Shown here: one piece after another, positions 51,175 through 59,969 of the stretch
How the letters are laid out: every line of letters starts with the position of its first letter
How positions within the stretch are numbered: the stretch's first letter is position 1
From: Algoriphagus kandeliae
GTDB taxonomy: Bacteria; Bacteroidota; Bacteroidia; Cytophagales; Cyclobacteriaceae
Direction of reading: 5' to 3'
DNA: 64,000 nt
Assembly: GCF_004571135.1 (NCBI RefSeq)
Contig: NZ_SPSB01000004.1
Span: 496,001-560,000, forward strand
The notes under the pieces: model-generated
Database searches by the model: none
What the model was told of the DNA's origin: nothing
The model's input: the letters and a program-made list of their open reading frames with translations, nothing else
Program-made: the position numbers and the translations under genes

Positions 51175-52245
51175 TCAAGGATTCCAATCTGCAGGAGGAT
51201 CCAATTGAGCACCTTCTACTTCACGGCAATCATCCGGAATAATACTTTTCGGCTGGGCAAAAGTAAGTTGGGATTTGTTCACATAAATCCTTCTTACCGT
51301 CTCTGCACCTGCGATAAAATAGCCTAAAACCACTTCTTCAGGATTTTCCAGATTGATCATATTTCCACGGATATTTGCCGGAGGAGGATCAAATACAGAG
51401 CCGCTGATTTCTGTCTGTTGCTTCACCAATCGAAGGAATCGATAAGCTTCTTGGGAAATACTGATTTGTCGTAAATCTACACGGTAAGTATTCACAAATC
51501 GCAATCCATCATCCTCTACAAACCCAGCTACCAGACGGGTATTTAGCCCATTGAAATTATCATCATTGGCAATAAATATCCCACTGTTGTTTAACTGTTC
51601 AGAACGAAAACATGTGATGCAACAGTCCTTTGGCTGAGGGTCACGGCTTGGATTTGTATCAGAGGGTCTAGGAGTAAATAGGTCCGGCCGGGTTTCCAAC
51701 ACGTAAATCGAAGGTCCATTTTTCCATAAATAAAAATTATTCTCATCCCCCGGATCTTGGATATCTACGATTAATTGAATTCCTGATCGCACATTCTCCT
51801 CTCCTTCAACTGGAATAGTAATCGTCTCAATCCCTACTGAATTGATTTCAGGAACAGCCTCTACTTTCTCAGGAAAAGAAGAATACACTTTTCCATCTGT
51901 GGTTTGAATTTGGAGTGTGTAAGTTCTTCCTGGCTGAGTGGCAAAATCTGCAGGAGTCAAATAACTCCCTCGATCTTCCAAATTTTCCTCCAAAAAGACT
52001 ACTTCCCCCAAATCATCTCTAACCACTACTGTCGCTCCACGAACAGGTCTGATCAAACCCTCAAAAACTGACCCGTACGTGTCACTTCGAGTCAATCGAA
52101 CCTCTTGTCTTCCTGGCACAGAAGTCAGCACAGCCTCGACAGTCAATAGTTGCTCGCCTGTTTCTAACCCCACTTCATAGGGATCAATGCAGGCCATCGG
52201 CAATAAAAGCAGAATATATATGAGTCTTTTGAACATCTTAGGCAT
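51175..52245 (-). CDS. DUF4249 family lipoprotein
   Basis: 356 aa. The signal peptide MPKMFKRLIYILLLLPMA-C has the lipidated Cys at 19. EQLLTVEAVLTSVPGRQEVRLTRS and a final PDDCREVEG-type region fit DUF4249, lipoproteins that accompany TonB receptors. A cluster KDCCITCFRSEQ in the middle has three closely spaced Cys. The role is unknown; a surface or periplasmic partner of the receptor is likely. The ATG overlaps the receptor's stop (TGATG), so the two are translated together. Confidence 0.9.
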   Translation of the reverse strand: MPKMFKRLIYILLLLPMACIDPYEVGLETGEQLLTVEAVLTSVPGRQEVRLTRSDTYGSVFEGLIRPVRGATVVVRDDLGEVVFLEENLEDRGSYLTPADFATQPGRTYTLQIQTTDGKVYSSFPEKVEAVPEINSVGIETITIPVEGEENVRSGIQLIVDIQDPGDENNFYLWKNGPSIYVLETRPDLFTPRPSDTNPSRDPQPKDCCITCFRSEQLNNSGIFIANDDNFNGLNTRLVAGFVEDDGLRFVNTYRVDLRQISISQEAYRFLRLVKQQTEISGSVFDPPPANIRGNMINLENPEEVVLGYFIAGAETVRRIYVNKSQLTFAQPKSIIPDDCREVEGAQLDPPADWNP

Positions 52246-54659
52246 CAGAACTTGATTGAATAACTCAAACTAGGAAGTGGCACTCCGAGTACAGCCAAAC
52301 GAAGGGCTTGTGGCGGGGCACCTGCTTCATCTACAAAAAAGAGAGAGAAAGGATTTTTTCGACCATAAACATTCAATACAGAAAAGGTCCAATCTCCATC
52401 CTCAAAGAATCGACCTTGACCTTTCAATTTGAAATTGACAGCGAGGTCCAAACGATGGAAATCCGGCAGTCGCTGTTCATTTCTTCGATTGAAATAAGCC
52501 AGGTTATTTCCTGCGTAATCAAACTTTGCCTCAGGGAATGTAACAGGTCTTCCCGTACTATATCCAAAAGTTGTAGAAATGGATGTATTGGTGCTGACTT
52601 TATAATTTCCAATCAAAGTCACATCATGAGGCTTGTCAAAATTTGAGGCAAACCAATCTCCATCATTGATAATCTCCTCTTCAAAGGCAGTAATTACTTG
52701 TCGGAGACTTCGGGAATAAGTGTATGAAACCCAACCCGTCAAACGACCCAAGTTCTTCTTCACATACAATTCCACCCCATAAGCTCTTCCCTGAGCAGGC
52801 ACGAGTTCCGTTTCTACATGATTTTGAAGAATCAGATTCGCTCCATCCTTGTACTCCACTACATTTTGAATATCCTTGTAATACACCTCGATGGAAGTTT
52901 CGAATATATTCCCCTTGAAATTGTTGTAGAATCCAAGGGAATACTGATCCACAATCTGAGGCTTCAAAAATTCATCACTGAGCTTCCATATATCAGTGGG
53001 TGCAATGGTGGCAGTATTTGAAATTAGATGGATAAACTGATACATTTTATTATAACCTGCCTTTATGGAGCTGTATTTAGAAAGAGAGTATCGAATGGAA
53101 GCTCTTGGCCCAAATCCATCATAGGAAATGATTTTTTCTCCATCTCCGTAGGTAGTTTCTCCTATGGCGCTACCATCTGAAATAGGTTGATTTTCGGCAT
53201 ATTGGCGAACCGTCCTAGGGCCGAAATATTGGAAGAGGTCATAGCGAACTCCATAGGACATCCCGAATTTTTCACCCAATTCAAATTCATGCTGGAAATG
53301 TGCTCCCATTTCTCTACCATATTCATCCTGTACCTTTTGAGGCAAAATTCCGGATTCCTGTTGATTGTTAGGAACTAATTCTCCTGGCTGCACTGTCAAA
53401 TCCTTGAAATCCCCTCCAATGGTGATGGTATTGGTTGGAGATAATGAATAGGTAGCAAAAACCTTGGCACCATAGTCTACAATTCCGGAATTGAGGTCAA
53501 AATCATTAATTCCGGATCGATTGAAAATGCTGTAATCATATTGGGTCAGGTAACCCAAAGCCTGCACGCCTACTTTCTCTCCAAAACGCCCTTTCCAAGA
53601 GAAAGAATGAGAATTGTTTTTCCAAGAGATCGTAGTATCTGAAGCAAAGGCAAAATCATCATAGGAGGTATAGTAACTATAGGTAAATTCCTGTTCTTCT
53701 GAAATTGGAGCAGATATCACCAAGTTTCCATCGTAAAAATTGGCCTGGGAATTCTTAAGGTCTGGATTGCTGAGAGAATTCAAAAACCAATTAATGTAAG
53801 AACCACGGAATCCCCCTCGGATAGAAACTTTATCCTTTACCAAGGGTCCATTGATTCCAATTTTCCCCGAATAATTACTCAACATCAAGTCACCTCCCCA
53901 ACTATCTATACTTCCTGCCTTAGGCAAAATATCCAAAATCGAGGAGCCTCTTCCTCCAAACTTCGGTGGGATTACTGACTTGTAAAGGGTAACGTCATTT
54001 ACAATATCGGCATTGAAAGAGGTAAATAAACCAAAAAGGTGGGTTGGATTATAGATAGGAGCACCTGCAAATTGAATCAGGTTTTGATCAGCACCGCCTC
54101 CCCGAACATTTAATCCTGCGGCAGCCTCCCCAACTTGAGAAACACCGGGAAGAGTGGCCATAGATCGAATGATATCCACTTCACCTAAAAATGGAGGAAG
54201 TTCTCGAATGGTATTCATGCTCATGGTAATGGCTCCCATGTCAGTGGAACGGATGTTTTTCTCCGGATCTCGTCCAAAAATGACTACATCCTCCAATTCA
54301 AAATCTTCTTGAATCATCCGGATGGAAATCCGGCCATCACCCACCGCTACGATCGGATAAGTAATGCTTTCATAGCCCACATATCTGAATTCTAGGGTGT
54401 ATTCAGCCCGATCCAAAATGAATTCGAACTCGCCATTATTATCAGTAATTTTTGTCTGATCAATCTCGGGTATACTAACGGTAGCACCAATCAAGGCATC
54501 CCCCGTAATCTCATCGATGATCCGACCCGTGATTCGGATATTTTTTAACTGACCAATATCTCGACCAATTACCGAACGCTTCGGCTGGTCCTGAGCTGCC
54601 AAACCTTGCAGGATTATGAATGCCAAAAATGTAAAAAGCAGTTTTTTCATACTATCCAT
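52245..54659 (-). CDS. TonB-dependent outer-membrane receptor with N-terminal carboxypeptidase-like domain
   Basis: 804 aa from MDSMKKLLFTF (a second ATG three codons later is equally possible). After the signal peptide, a carboxypeptidase regulatory-like beta-sandwich spans residues about 40-120 (RIIDEITGDALIGATVSIPE). A plug domain follows (LNVRGGGADQNLIQFAGAPIYNPTHLFG near residue 185), then a beta-barrel ending in SYSIKF. It moves an unknown nutrient or siderophore through the outer membrane using TonB energy. It is the middle gene of a three-gene operon with the kelch lipoprotein and DUF4249. There is no SusD homologue nearby, so it is not a polysaccharide-utilisation locus of the classic type. 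Confidence 0.93.
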   Translation of the reverse strand: MDSMKKLLFTFLAFIILQGLAAQDQPKRSVIGRDIGQLKNIRITGRIIDEITGDALIGATVSIPEIDQTKITDNNGEFEFILDRAEYTLEFRYVGYESITYPIVAVGDGRISIRMIQEDFELEDVVIFGRDPEKNIRSTDMGAITMSMNTIRELPPFLGEVDIIRSMATLPGVSQVGEAAAGLNVRGGGADQNLIQFAGAPIYNPTHLFGLFTSFNADIVNDVTLYKSVIPPKFGGRGSSILDILPKAGSIDSWGGDLMLSNYSGKIGINGPLVKDKVSIRGGFRGSYINWFLNSLSNPDLKNSQANFYDGNLVISAPISEEQEFTYSYYTSYDDFAFASDTTISWKNNSHSFSWKGRFGEKVGVQALGYLTQYDYSIFNRSGINDFDLNSGIVDYGAKVFATYSLSPTNTITIGGDFKDLTVQPGELVPNNQQESGILPQKVQDEYGREMGAHFQHEFELGEKFGMSYGVRYDLFQYFGPRTVRQYAENQPISDGSAIGETTYGDGEKIISYDGFGPRASIRYSLSKYSSIKAGYNKMYQFIHLISNTATIAPTDIWKLSDEFLKPQIVDQYSLGFYNNFKGNIFETSIEVYYKDIQNVVEYKDGANLILQNHVETELVPAQGRAYGVELYVKKNLGRLTGWVSYTYSRSLRQVITAFEEEIINDGDWFASNFDKPHDVTLIGNYKVSTNTSISTTFGYSTGRPVTFPEAKFDYAGNNLAYFNRRNEQRLPDFHRLDLAVNFKLKGQGRFFEDGDWTFSVLNVYGRKNPFSLFFVDEAGAPPQALRLAVLGVPLPSLSYSIKF

Positions 54660-54660
54660 A

Positions 54661-56127
54661 TTAAATCCCCTCCGGGTCAAAGCGGTAGAAATCCATTGAA
54701 AATGCGCCCGGAACATTTATATCGGGAACCCGCATAATATAGAGGTACGGTCCACTTACAAAATGTGCTACTAATACACTTTGAGGCAGTCCAGGCATTG
54801 GATTTTTCTTTCTCCAAGTGAAGCTGTTTAAGTCCAGCTCCCAAATTTCATCCGTACGTTCAAACAATCCGATGAAAGCCTTTTCTCCCATAACCCGTGC
54901 CATTCCTCGACCAATTCCAAGTGCTCCTGGGTAAGTGCTGATGGTGGACCATTCATTGTTGGATGGGTCAAAAGACCACAAAGTCCCATCACCTCCATTT
55001 ATTAAATAGCCCTTGTCTCCATAGGAAAAAGCGGCATCAGATCTAGAAAAGGATACTGGAGCAGGAGGAAGAATTTCCCAAGTGTTACTTGTTTTATCAA
55101 ACTTGAAAAAGAAATCCACGATTTGGGCATTTCTTCCCAAAACATATAAATCCCCATTAATCTCAAATGCGATAGCATTTCTACTTAAGAATGGTAAATC
55201 TGGTAATCGCTTAAAGCCTCCATTTTCCATTGCCCAAAAGCTTCCATCATAAACGAAAGGATTGGAACCTAATTGAGAAACTCCGCCACCCAAATAATGG
55301 TCTGTGAAAAAAGCAAATGAACGATTTGTACCAGGGAAAGAAGCAGCAGACCAAGTATTGGATATTACGTCAAACTTTTGAAAGCCTGAGATTAAAACCT
55401 GTCTTCTCTCTGAACCCAAACCTATATAAAGGTTATTAGGGTCATTTTGGAAAAAGACGTTATCATACATTCTAACCTCCCCAGGATATCTAGCGACAAT
55501 TTCATAGCCTCCTCGCTGGTATTCGAATGGTTCAGCAGAACTTACTTCTCTATCCTGAAACAAAACCCGAATAGGAACGGAAGGATTATCAGCTGGAGGA
55601 GGGACACGTACTAACAAACGGCTTTGCAGGGTGTTTTCTAAAACTTCTGCCTCTTGATCTCCAAAAAACACTCGAGTCCCCTCTCCAAAATTCCTACCTT
55701 CAATAATCAACTCTTCTCCAGGAGCACCAAAACTAGGCGAAAAAGACTTGAATGCAGGCTCTAGGGTTGAAAGTGAAATTACATTTCCAAACTCCACTTC
55801 ACCTCCCAAATTCAAAAATGCTTTTGCAAAATAATTAGTCCCTAACCTCAAGCCGGAAATTTCCCCGATGAATCTTCCAGGTCCACTTTTCTCTCCCAAA
55901 GAAATGATTTGTGGATTTGAAAACGCTTCATCCTCTGCCAAATAAAATCCATGATCTTGGACCTGAATATCTTGGTCACTGATCACCCGACCAAGAAGTC
56001 GAACTTGATCTCCACTGGCAAAAAGAACTTCTTCTGTGGTCACAAATGTCACCCCAAGATCCTCTTCTGTGCACGAAGCAAACCAAAAGAGCATTAAAAG
56101 AATGCCCAAAGACCTAAATTTCAACAT
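54661..56127 (-). CDS. IPT/TIG and kelch-repeat lipoprotein
   Basis: 488 aa. The signal peptide ends in FWFASC, giving a lipidated Cys at 19. A fibronectin-like or Ig-like segment (residues about 25-120) is followed by an IPT/TIG domain (SFSPSFGAPGEELIIEGRNFGEG near residue 130). Kelch-type beta-propeller repeats (FDVISNTWSAAS, FDKTSNTWEILPPAP, FDPSNNEWSTIS, ELDLNSFTWRKK) then run from about residue 210 to the end. It is probably surface- or periplasm-facing and helps binding by the receptor encoded 1 bp downstream. The function is inferred from context. It leads the operon. Confidence 0.87.
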   Translation of the reverse strand: MLKFRSLGILLMLFWFASCTEEDLGVTFVTTEEVLFASGDQVRLLGRVISDQDIQVQDHGFYLAEDEAFSNPQIISLGEKSGPGRFIGEISGLRLGTNYFAKAFLNLGGEVEFGNVISLSTLEPAFKSFSPSFGAPGEELIIEGRNFGEGTRVFFGDQEAEVLENTLQSRLLVRVPPPADNPSVPIRVLFQDREVSSAEPFEYQRGGYEIVARYPGEVRMYDNVFFQNDPNNLYIGLGSERRQVLISGFQKFDVISNTWSAASFPGTNRSFAFFTDHYLGGGVSQLGSNPFVYDGSFWAMENGGFKRLPDLPFLSRNAIAFEINGDLYVLGRNAQIVDFFFKFDKTSNTWEILPPAPVSFSRSDAAFSYGDKGYLINGGDGTLWSFDPSNNEWSTISTYPGALGIGRGMARVMGEKAFIGLFERTDEIWELDLNSFTWRKKNPMPGLPQSVLVAHFVSGPYLYIMRVPDINVPGAFSMDFYRFDPEGI

Positions 56128-56149
56128 GTGTGGTAGTTTTTTAAAAACT

Positions 56150-56179
56150 CAAAATTATAGAAATCACTTCCCCTTGCAA
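56150..56179 (-). promoter_or_regulatory. Promoter of the kelch-TonB-DUF4249 operon
   Basis: Minus-strand TTG (56179-56177), 19-nt spacer, TAATTTTG (56157-56150). It lies 22 bp before the first ATG. Confidence 0.72.
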
Positions 56180-56231
56180 CGAGTTATCCCAAATCTTCTA
56201 TCCTTTTTAGTGAAAAAGGACAAAGATTCCC

Positions 56232-56939
56232 TCAGTAACCCAATAAAAAGCCAGAAATAAGCTTTCGGTAGGTATCTGAAAAACCTCCTTTTTCTTCTTT
56301 CAAACAAATCGACTCCTCCGTTATATCCTGTTTTCCCCGCTTGAATGCATTGATTTTCCGATGCGGATTCTTTCCGGGTCGATCTTGAATCAAAATAGAT
56401 TTGAAAGGGAAAATTTGAAGTGATTCAAAAAACTGATTTAATTTTTCCATTTCATGAATGGGCAAAATCACCCAAAATTCCCCCTCGATTGCTAATAATC
56501 GATCGACAACTCTACCTAATTCTGAAAAAGATAAGTCATCGGTATGAAGCGCTCGTTGCCGCTGCTGATCTTGAGGAAGCAAATGATCAGTGAAATAAGG
56601 AGGATTACTAACGATCAGATCAAAAAGTTTTTCCGACAGGAACTCCTGAATCTTCCCTTCCAGTAATTTCAACCTTTCCGAAAATGGACTTGAAGCAAAA
56701 TTTCCAAAAGCTTGATCAGCTGCATCCTGATCTAACTCAACTGCTATGAATTGTGCATTCTTATAGCGCTGAGCTAGCATCAGAGCTATTACACCTGTCC
56801 CAGTTCCAATATCCAAAATGGTTTTTGGATTTGAATGATTAGCCAAAGATCCCAAAAGGACAGCATCTGTAGACACCTTCATCCCGCAGCGATCCTGCTC
56901 GATTCGAAACTGCTGAAACTGAAACCAGGAATTTCCCAT
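56232..56939 (-). CDS. tRNA1(Val) (adenine37-N6)-methyltransferase TrmN6-like
   Basis: 235 aa. FQFQQFRIEQDRCGMKVSTDAVLLGSLA near the start and ILDIGTGTGVIALMLAQR near residue 42 give the class I core. The N6-adenine motif IVSNPPYFTD is near residue 110. The family modifies A37 of a valine tRNA in E. coli, but orthology of Bacteroidota proteins is assumed rather than shown. The ATG overlaps the upstream gene's stop (TAATG), a coupled pair with UPF0316. Confidence 0.85.
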   Translation of the reverse strand: MGNSWFQFQQFRIEQDRCGMKVSTDAVLLGSLANHSNPKTILDIGTGTGVIALMLAQRYKNAQFIAVELDQDAADQAFGNFASSPFSERLKLLEGKIQEFLSEKLFDLIVSNPPYFTDHLLPQDQQRQRALHTDDLSFSELGRVVDRLLAIEGEFWVILPIHEMEKLNQFFESLQIFPFKSILIQDRPGKNPHRKINAFKRGKQDITEESICLKEEKGGFSDTYRKLISGFLLGY

Positions 56940-57541
56940 TAAATTCTTGCCCTTCTACCTAACCAATTTTTGAATCGGGGACGATCTTCCATCACATTCA
57001 AATCATCTTCTGAAATCCTCTTGACGCTTTCTATGGTATAGAATGCTTTTTCATCAAGGGACTTTACCTTATCGATAAAAGTCTGCAAGGTATCACGCTT
57101 CATGACAGTGAAGAGCAAATTGACTTTCCCATATCGTCCCTCAGCTCCCACACTGGTAAATCTGTAGTCTTTTTCCTTCATATATTCCACCAATTCAGGA
57201 AGAGGCTTGGGTGTAATCACACGAACCAACACGCGCCCCAAAGCCAATTTTTCATCAAAACGCATTCCTACGTAAGTCCCCATCCCAAAACCAGCCGCAT
57301 AGGCTATGTAGGAAATTGGGTTATTGATATTCTGAAAAATCTGTCCGATTGCAAGCAACCAAATGAGGGCTTCGAAAAAACCTAAAATGGGAGCTATGTT
57401 CTTTTTCCCATTCATCATAAACATAATCCGAAGGGTGTTGATCGATACATCCCCAACTCGGGCTACAAAAATGAGGGCAGGCATGATGAAATAGGTAAAT
57501 ACCTGCTCAGAAAAACCCATTTCGGTGAAAAACTCTTGCAT
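56939..57541 (-). CDS. UPF0316/DUF2179 membrane protein
   Basis: 200 aa starting at MQEFFTEMGF; seven further in-frame codons would place a start in the promoter. Three hydrophobic segments (FIMPALIFVARVGDVSINTL, IAPILGFFEALIWLLAIG and ISYIAYAAGFGMGTYVG) precede the soluble DUF2179-like C-terminal domain, which begins near residue 105. The last part ends in a basic tail. The role is not established. It is coupled to trmN6-like by a TAATG overlap. Confidence 0.85.
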   Translation of the reverse strand: MQEFFTEMGFSEQVFTYFIMPALIFVARVGDVSINTLRIMFMMNGKKNIAPILGFFEALIWLLAIGQIFQNINNPISYIAYAAGFGMGTYVGMRFDEKLALGRVLVRVITPKPLPELVEYMKEKDYRFTSVGAEGRYGKVNLLFTVMKRDTLQTFIDKVKSLDEKAFYTIESVKRISEDDLNVMEDRPRFKNWLGRRARI

Positions 57542-57559
57542 AGCTTTGGAATTTGAGCC

Positions 57560-57567
57560 CAAAATTA
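57560..57567 (-). promoter_or_regulatory. -7 element TAATTTTG before UPF0316
   Basis: TAATTTTG on the minus strand, 18 bp before the ATG, with TTTTTTG about 23 nt further upstream. Confidence 0.62.
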
Positions 57568-57601
57568 GCCGATTAAATCCAGCTTAGACTCAAAAAATGA
57601 A

Positions 57602-58765
57602 TCAGATTTTTTGATCCTTCCCGGCACCCCAGCCAAAAATCAAAAACTGAATCGTCATAACAAGTAAAAACCAATTCAAAAAATCCCAATTCCCAACCAA
57701 ATCCAAGGAAACTCCAAAAAGCAAAGGCCCTAAAGCAGCCAAAATATAGCCTGCAGATTGCACCATGCCCGAAAGCCTAGATGTAGTCTGATCTTCGATC
57801 GTTCGTAGGGAGATTAAGGTATAAGCAATACTCAAACTAGCTCCTGACCCGATTCCAATAATGGTCATCGAAGTAAAAATAATCCATGGCTCATTCCAAA
57901 AAAGGAGACTATACCCTAGCAAGTATCCAATTGAAACACCCAGAATTACCCCTTGTTGCTGACGTAATTTCATTAGCAGACCCGGGGCGAAAAAAGTCCC
58001 AATCAAGGAAATCAACTGCATGTAAGATAAAGCTAAACCAGCCCGCACAGGAGTCATCCCCTTTGATATGAGCATATCAGGCAACCAGGTCACCATCGTG
58101 AAATACATCACGGATTGGGCTCCCATGAAAAGGGTGACCTGCCAAGCCAATTTTGACTTCCATACATTTTTACCAGTTATTTCAATCCCCGATTTTGGTA
58201 AGGGTTTGGCTTTGGCCTGAGGAAACCAAACAGCTAGAGCAATTAGCATCAACAGCACCCAGGAAGCCAGCGAACCTCTCCATCCCCAGCCTGAATCCAC
58301 TGCCAAAGGAACACTAACTCCTGATGCTATAGCCGCAAAAAGAGACATACCAGTAGAAAGAATTGCGGTCAATAATCCAAGCTTTTCAGGAAGATGTGCC
58401 TTGAAAAAAGGAATCATCAGGACATTGGCGATCACGATCCCTATTCCCGTAAGAGCTGTACCGAAAAATAACAATTCTACTCCTCCTAAAACCCGCAAAA
58501 CCACGCCGATGGCCAGGATGGATATTCCTAAAAAAATGGATCGTCCGTTTCCTATTCGCTTACCTATTCCCGGTGAAAAGAGCGAGAATAAGGCAAAAGT
58601 AAATAGGGTAAGCGTAGTCAATGAACCAGCCAAACCATTTGAAATCCCCAAATCCTCCCGAATAAATGGAATCAAAGGCCCAACAGAGGCGATTGAGGTT
58701 CGGAGGTTGATGGAAATGAGGACAATCCCGAAAATCAGAAGAGTCCGACTCGTTGCTTTTGACAA
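57602..58765 (-). CDS. MFS transporter, CynX/NimT-like
   Basis: 387 aa with 12 hydrophobic segments in two blocks of six. SIASVGPLIPFIREDLGIS near residue 24 is the start typical of the CynX/YycB/NimT group of MFS transporters, which includes cyanate, nitroimidazole and related exporters. The first codon is TTG; no ATG is in frame near it. It lies 78 bp downstream of hemH on the same strand. Substrate unknown; inner membrane. Confidence 0.88.
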   Translation of the reverse strand: MSKATSRTLLIFGIVLISINLRTSIASVGPLIPFIREDLGISNGLAGSLTTLTLFTFALFSLFSPGIGKRIGNGRSIFLGISILAIGVVLRVLGGVELLFFGTALTGIGIVIANVLMIPFFKAHLPEKLGLLTAILSTGMSLFAAIASGVSVPLAVDSGWGWRGSLASWVLLMLIALAVWFPQAKAKPLPKSGIEITGKNVWKSKLAWQVTLFMGAQSVMYFTMVTWLPDMLISKGMTPVRAGLALSYMQLISLIGTFFAPGLLMKLRQQQGVILGVSIGYLLGYSLLFWNEPWIIFTSMTIIGIGSGASLSIAYTLISLRTIEDQTTSRLSGMVQSAGYILAALGPLLFGVSLDLVGNWDFLNWFLLVMTIQFLIFGWGAGKDQKI

Positions 58766-58843
58766 GGTGATGGGTTTAAAACAGCTACGAATTTCGAGAA
58801 AATTCGGGAATTCTAAGTACGACTATTGGTTTCAGACCGCTAA

Positions 58844-59872
58844 TCAGGCGCGGCTTTCCACCAAGTCCTTGATGCATTCTACCCAAGTGTCAGATGAATT
58901 GAGGCTTGGCACCAAATCCCATTGTTCTCCTCCCAACTCTTCAAATTCTTCCTTGTATTCTTCCCCAACCTCCACAGTGGTTTCAAGACAATCAGCAACA
59001 AAAGCTGGTGAAAATACCAACACCTTTTTGATACCTTTTCCTGCCAATTCCTTAATTACATCCTCTGTATAAGGTTTTACCCAGGGATCATTTCCCAAGC
59101 GGGATTGAAAACAAGTTGTAACCTTATCCTCAGGAAGATTCAGACGCTGAGCAACTAGACGAGTGGTTTGGAAGCACTGGGCCCGATAACAGAATTGATT
59201 TTTGGCGCTGTATTTATTGCAACAAGCGCCGAGTTGGCAATAATTATCAACTGATCCTTTTCGGATTTGTCGCTCCGGAAGACCATGATAGGAAAACACA
59301 AAATGTTCGTATTCCCCCTTTTCCATCATTTCTCTTCCCAATTCTTCCCAGGCTTGCAAGAATAGTGGATGCTCGACGAAATTACTAATGAAAGAAATCT
59401 CAGGAATGATTTGCCATCCTCTTACAATCTCCATCACTTTATCGATTACCGATCCATTTGTAGCCGAAGCATATTGGGGGAAAAGAGGCACGACAATGAT
59501 TTTCTTAACCTTTTCAGCCATCAATTCGGCAAGCCCTTTTTCGATACTTGGATTTTGATAACGCATGGCTATTTTCACCAAGAACTTTTCAGAATCTAGC
59601 TTTTGAATCAACTTGTCGCGAAGATCTTCTGTATGAAAAAGCAAAGGCGAGCCTCTATCAGTCCAAAGTTTTCGGTATTCCTTAGCTGACTTTGGTGCCC
59701 GAAAAGGAGCAATGATCAAATTGACCAACATCCATCGCGGAATAAATGGAAAGTCAATCACTCGTCCATCCATTAAAAATTCGCGAAGGTATTTTCGGAC
59801 ATCCGAAGTTTGAGTGCTGTCAGGTGTTCCCAAATTGACGAGTAAAACGCCAATTTTCTGAGCCTTTGCCAT
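58844..59872 (-). CDS. hemH: Ferrochelatase with a Cys-rich insertion
   Basis: 342 aa with ATG start. GVLLVNLGTPDS at the start, FPQYASATNGS near residue 132 and the catalytic SYHGLPERQ (His196) with the VFSPAFVADCLETTVEVGEEY segment near residue 285 identify ferrochelatase. An insertion of about 15 aa carries five Cys (C212, C217, C218, C228, C233). It could hold an iron-sulfur cluster, as in some other ferrochelatases, though the arrangement is different. The enzyme inserts ferrous iron into the porphyrin at the last step of haem synthesis (protoporphyrin-dependent or coproporphyrin-dependent route not resolved). Confidence 0.94.
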   Translation of the reverse strand: MAKAQKIGVLLVNLGTPDSTQTSDVRKYLREFLMDGRVIDFPFIPRWMLVNLIIAPFRAPKSAKEYRKLWTDRGSPLLFHTEDLRDKLIQKLDSEKFLVKIAMRYQNPSIEKGLAELMAEKVKKIIVVPLFPQYASATNGSVIDKVMEIVRGWQIIPEISFISNFVEHPLFLQAWEELGREMMEKGEYEHFVFSYHGLPERQIRKGSVDNYCQLGACCNKYSAKNQFCYRAQCFQTTRLVAQRLNLPEDKVTTCFQSRLGNDPWVKPYTEDVIKELAGKGIKKVLVFSPAFVADCLETTVEVGEEYKEEFEELGGEQWDLVPSLNSSDTWVECIKDLVESRA

Positions 59873-59904
59873 ATCGTTTGCTAAGTGGGTGAATTTTTAT
59901 AACC

Positions 59905-59912
59905 CAAAATTA
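59905..59912 (-). promoter_or_regulatory. -7 element TAATTTTG for hemH
   Basis: TAATTTTG on the minus strand, 32 bp before the hemH ATG. TTTTCAGG-type sequence lies upstream. Confidence 0.55.
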
Positions 59913-59969
59913 CACCTGAAAGTTAATTCTACCCAATTGAACAAATTGATGAAGGATTGAGAAAAGCTT

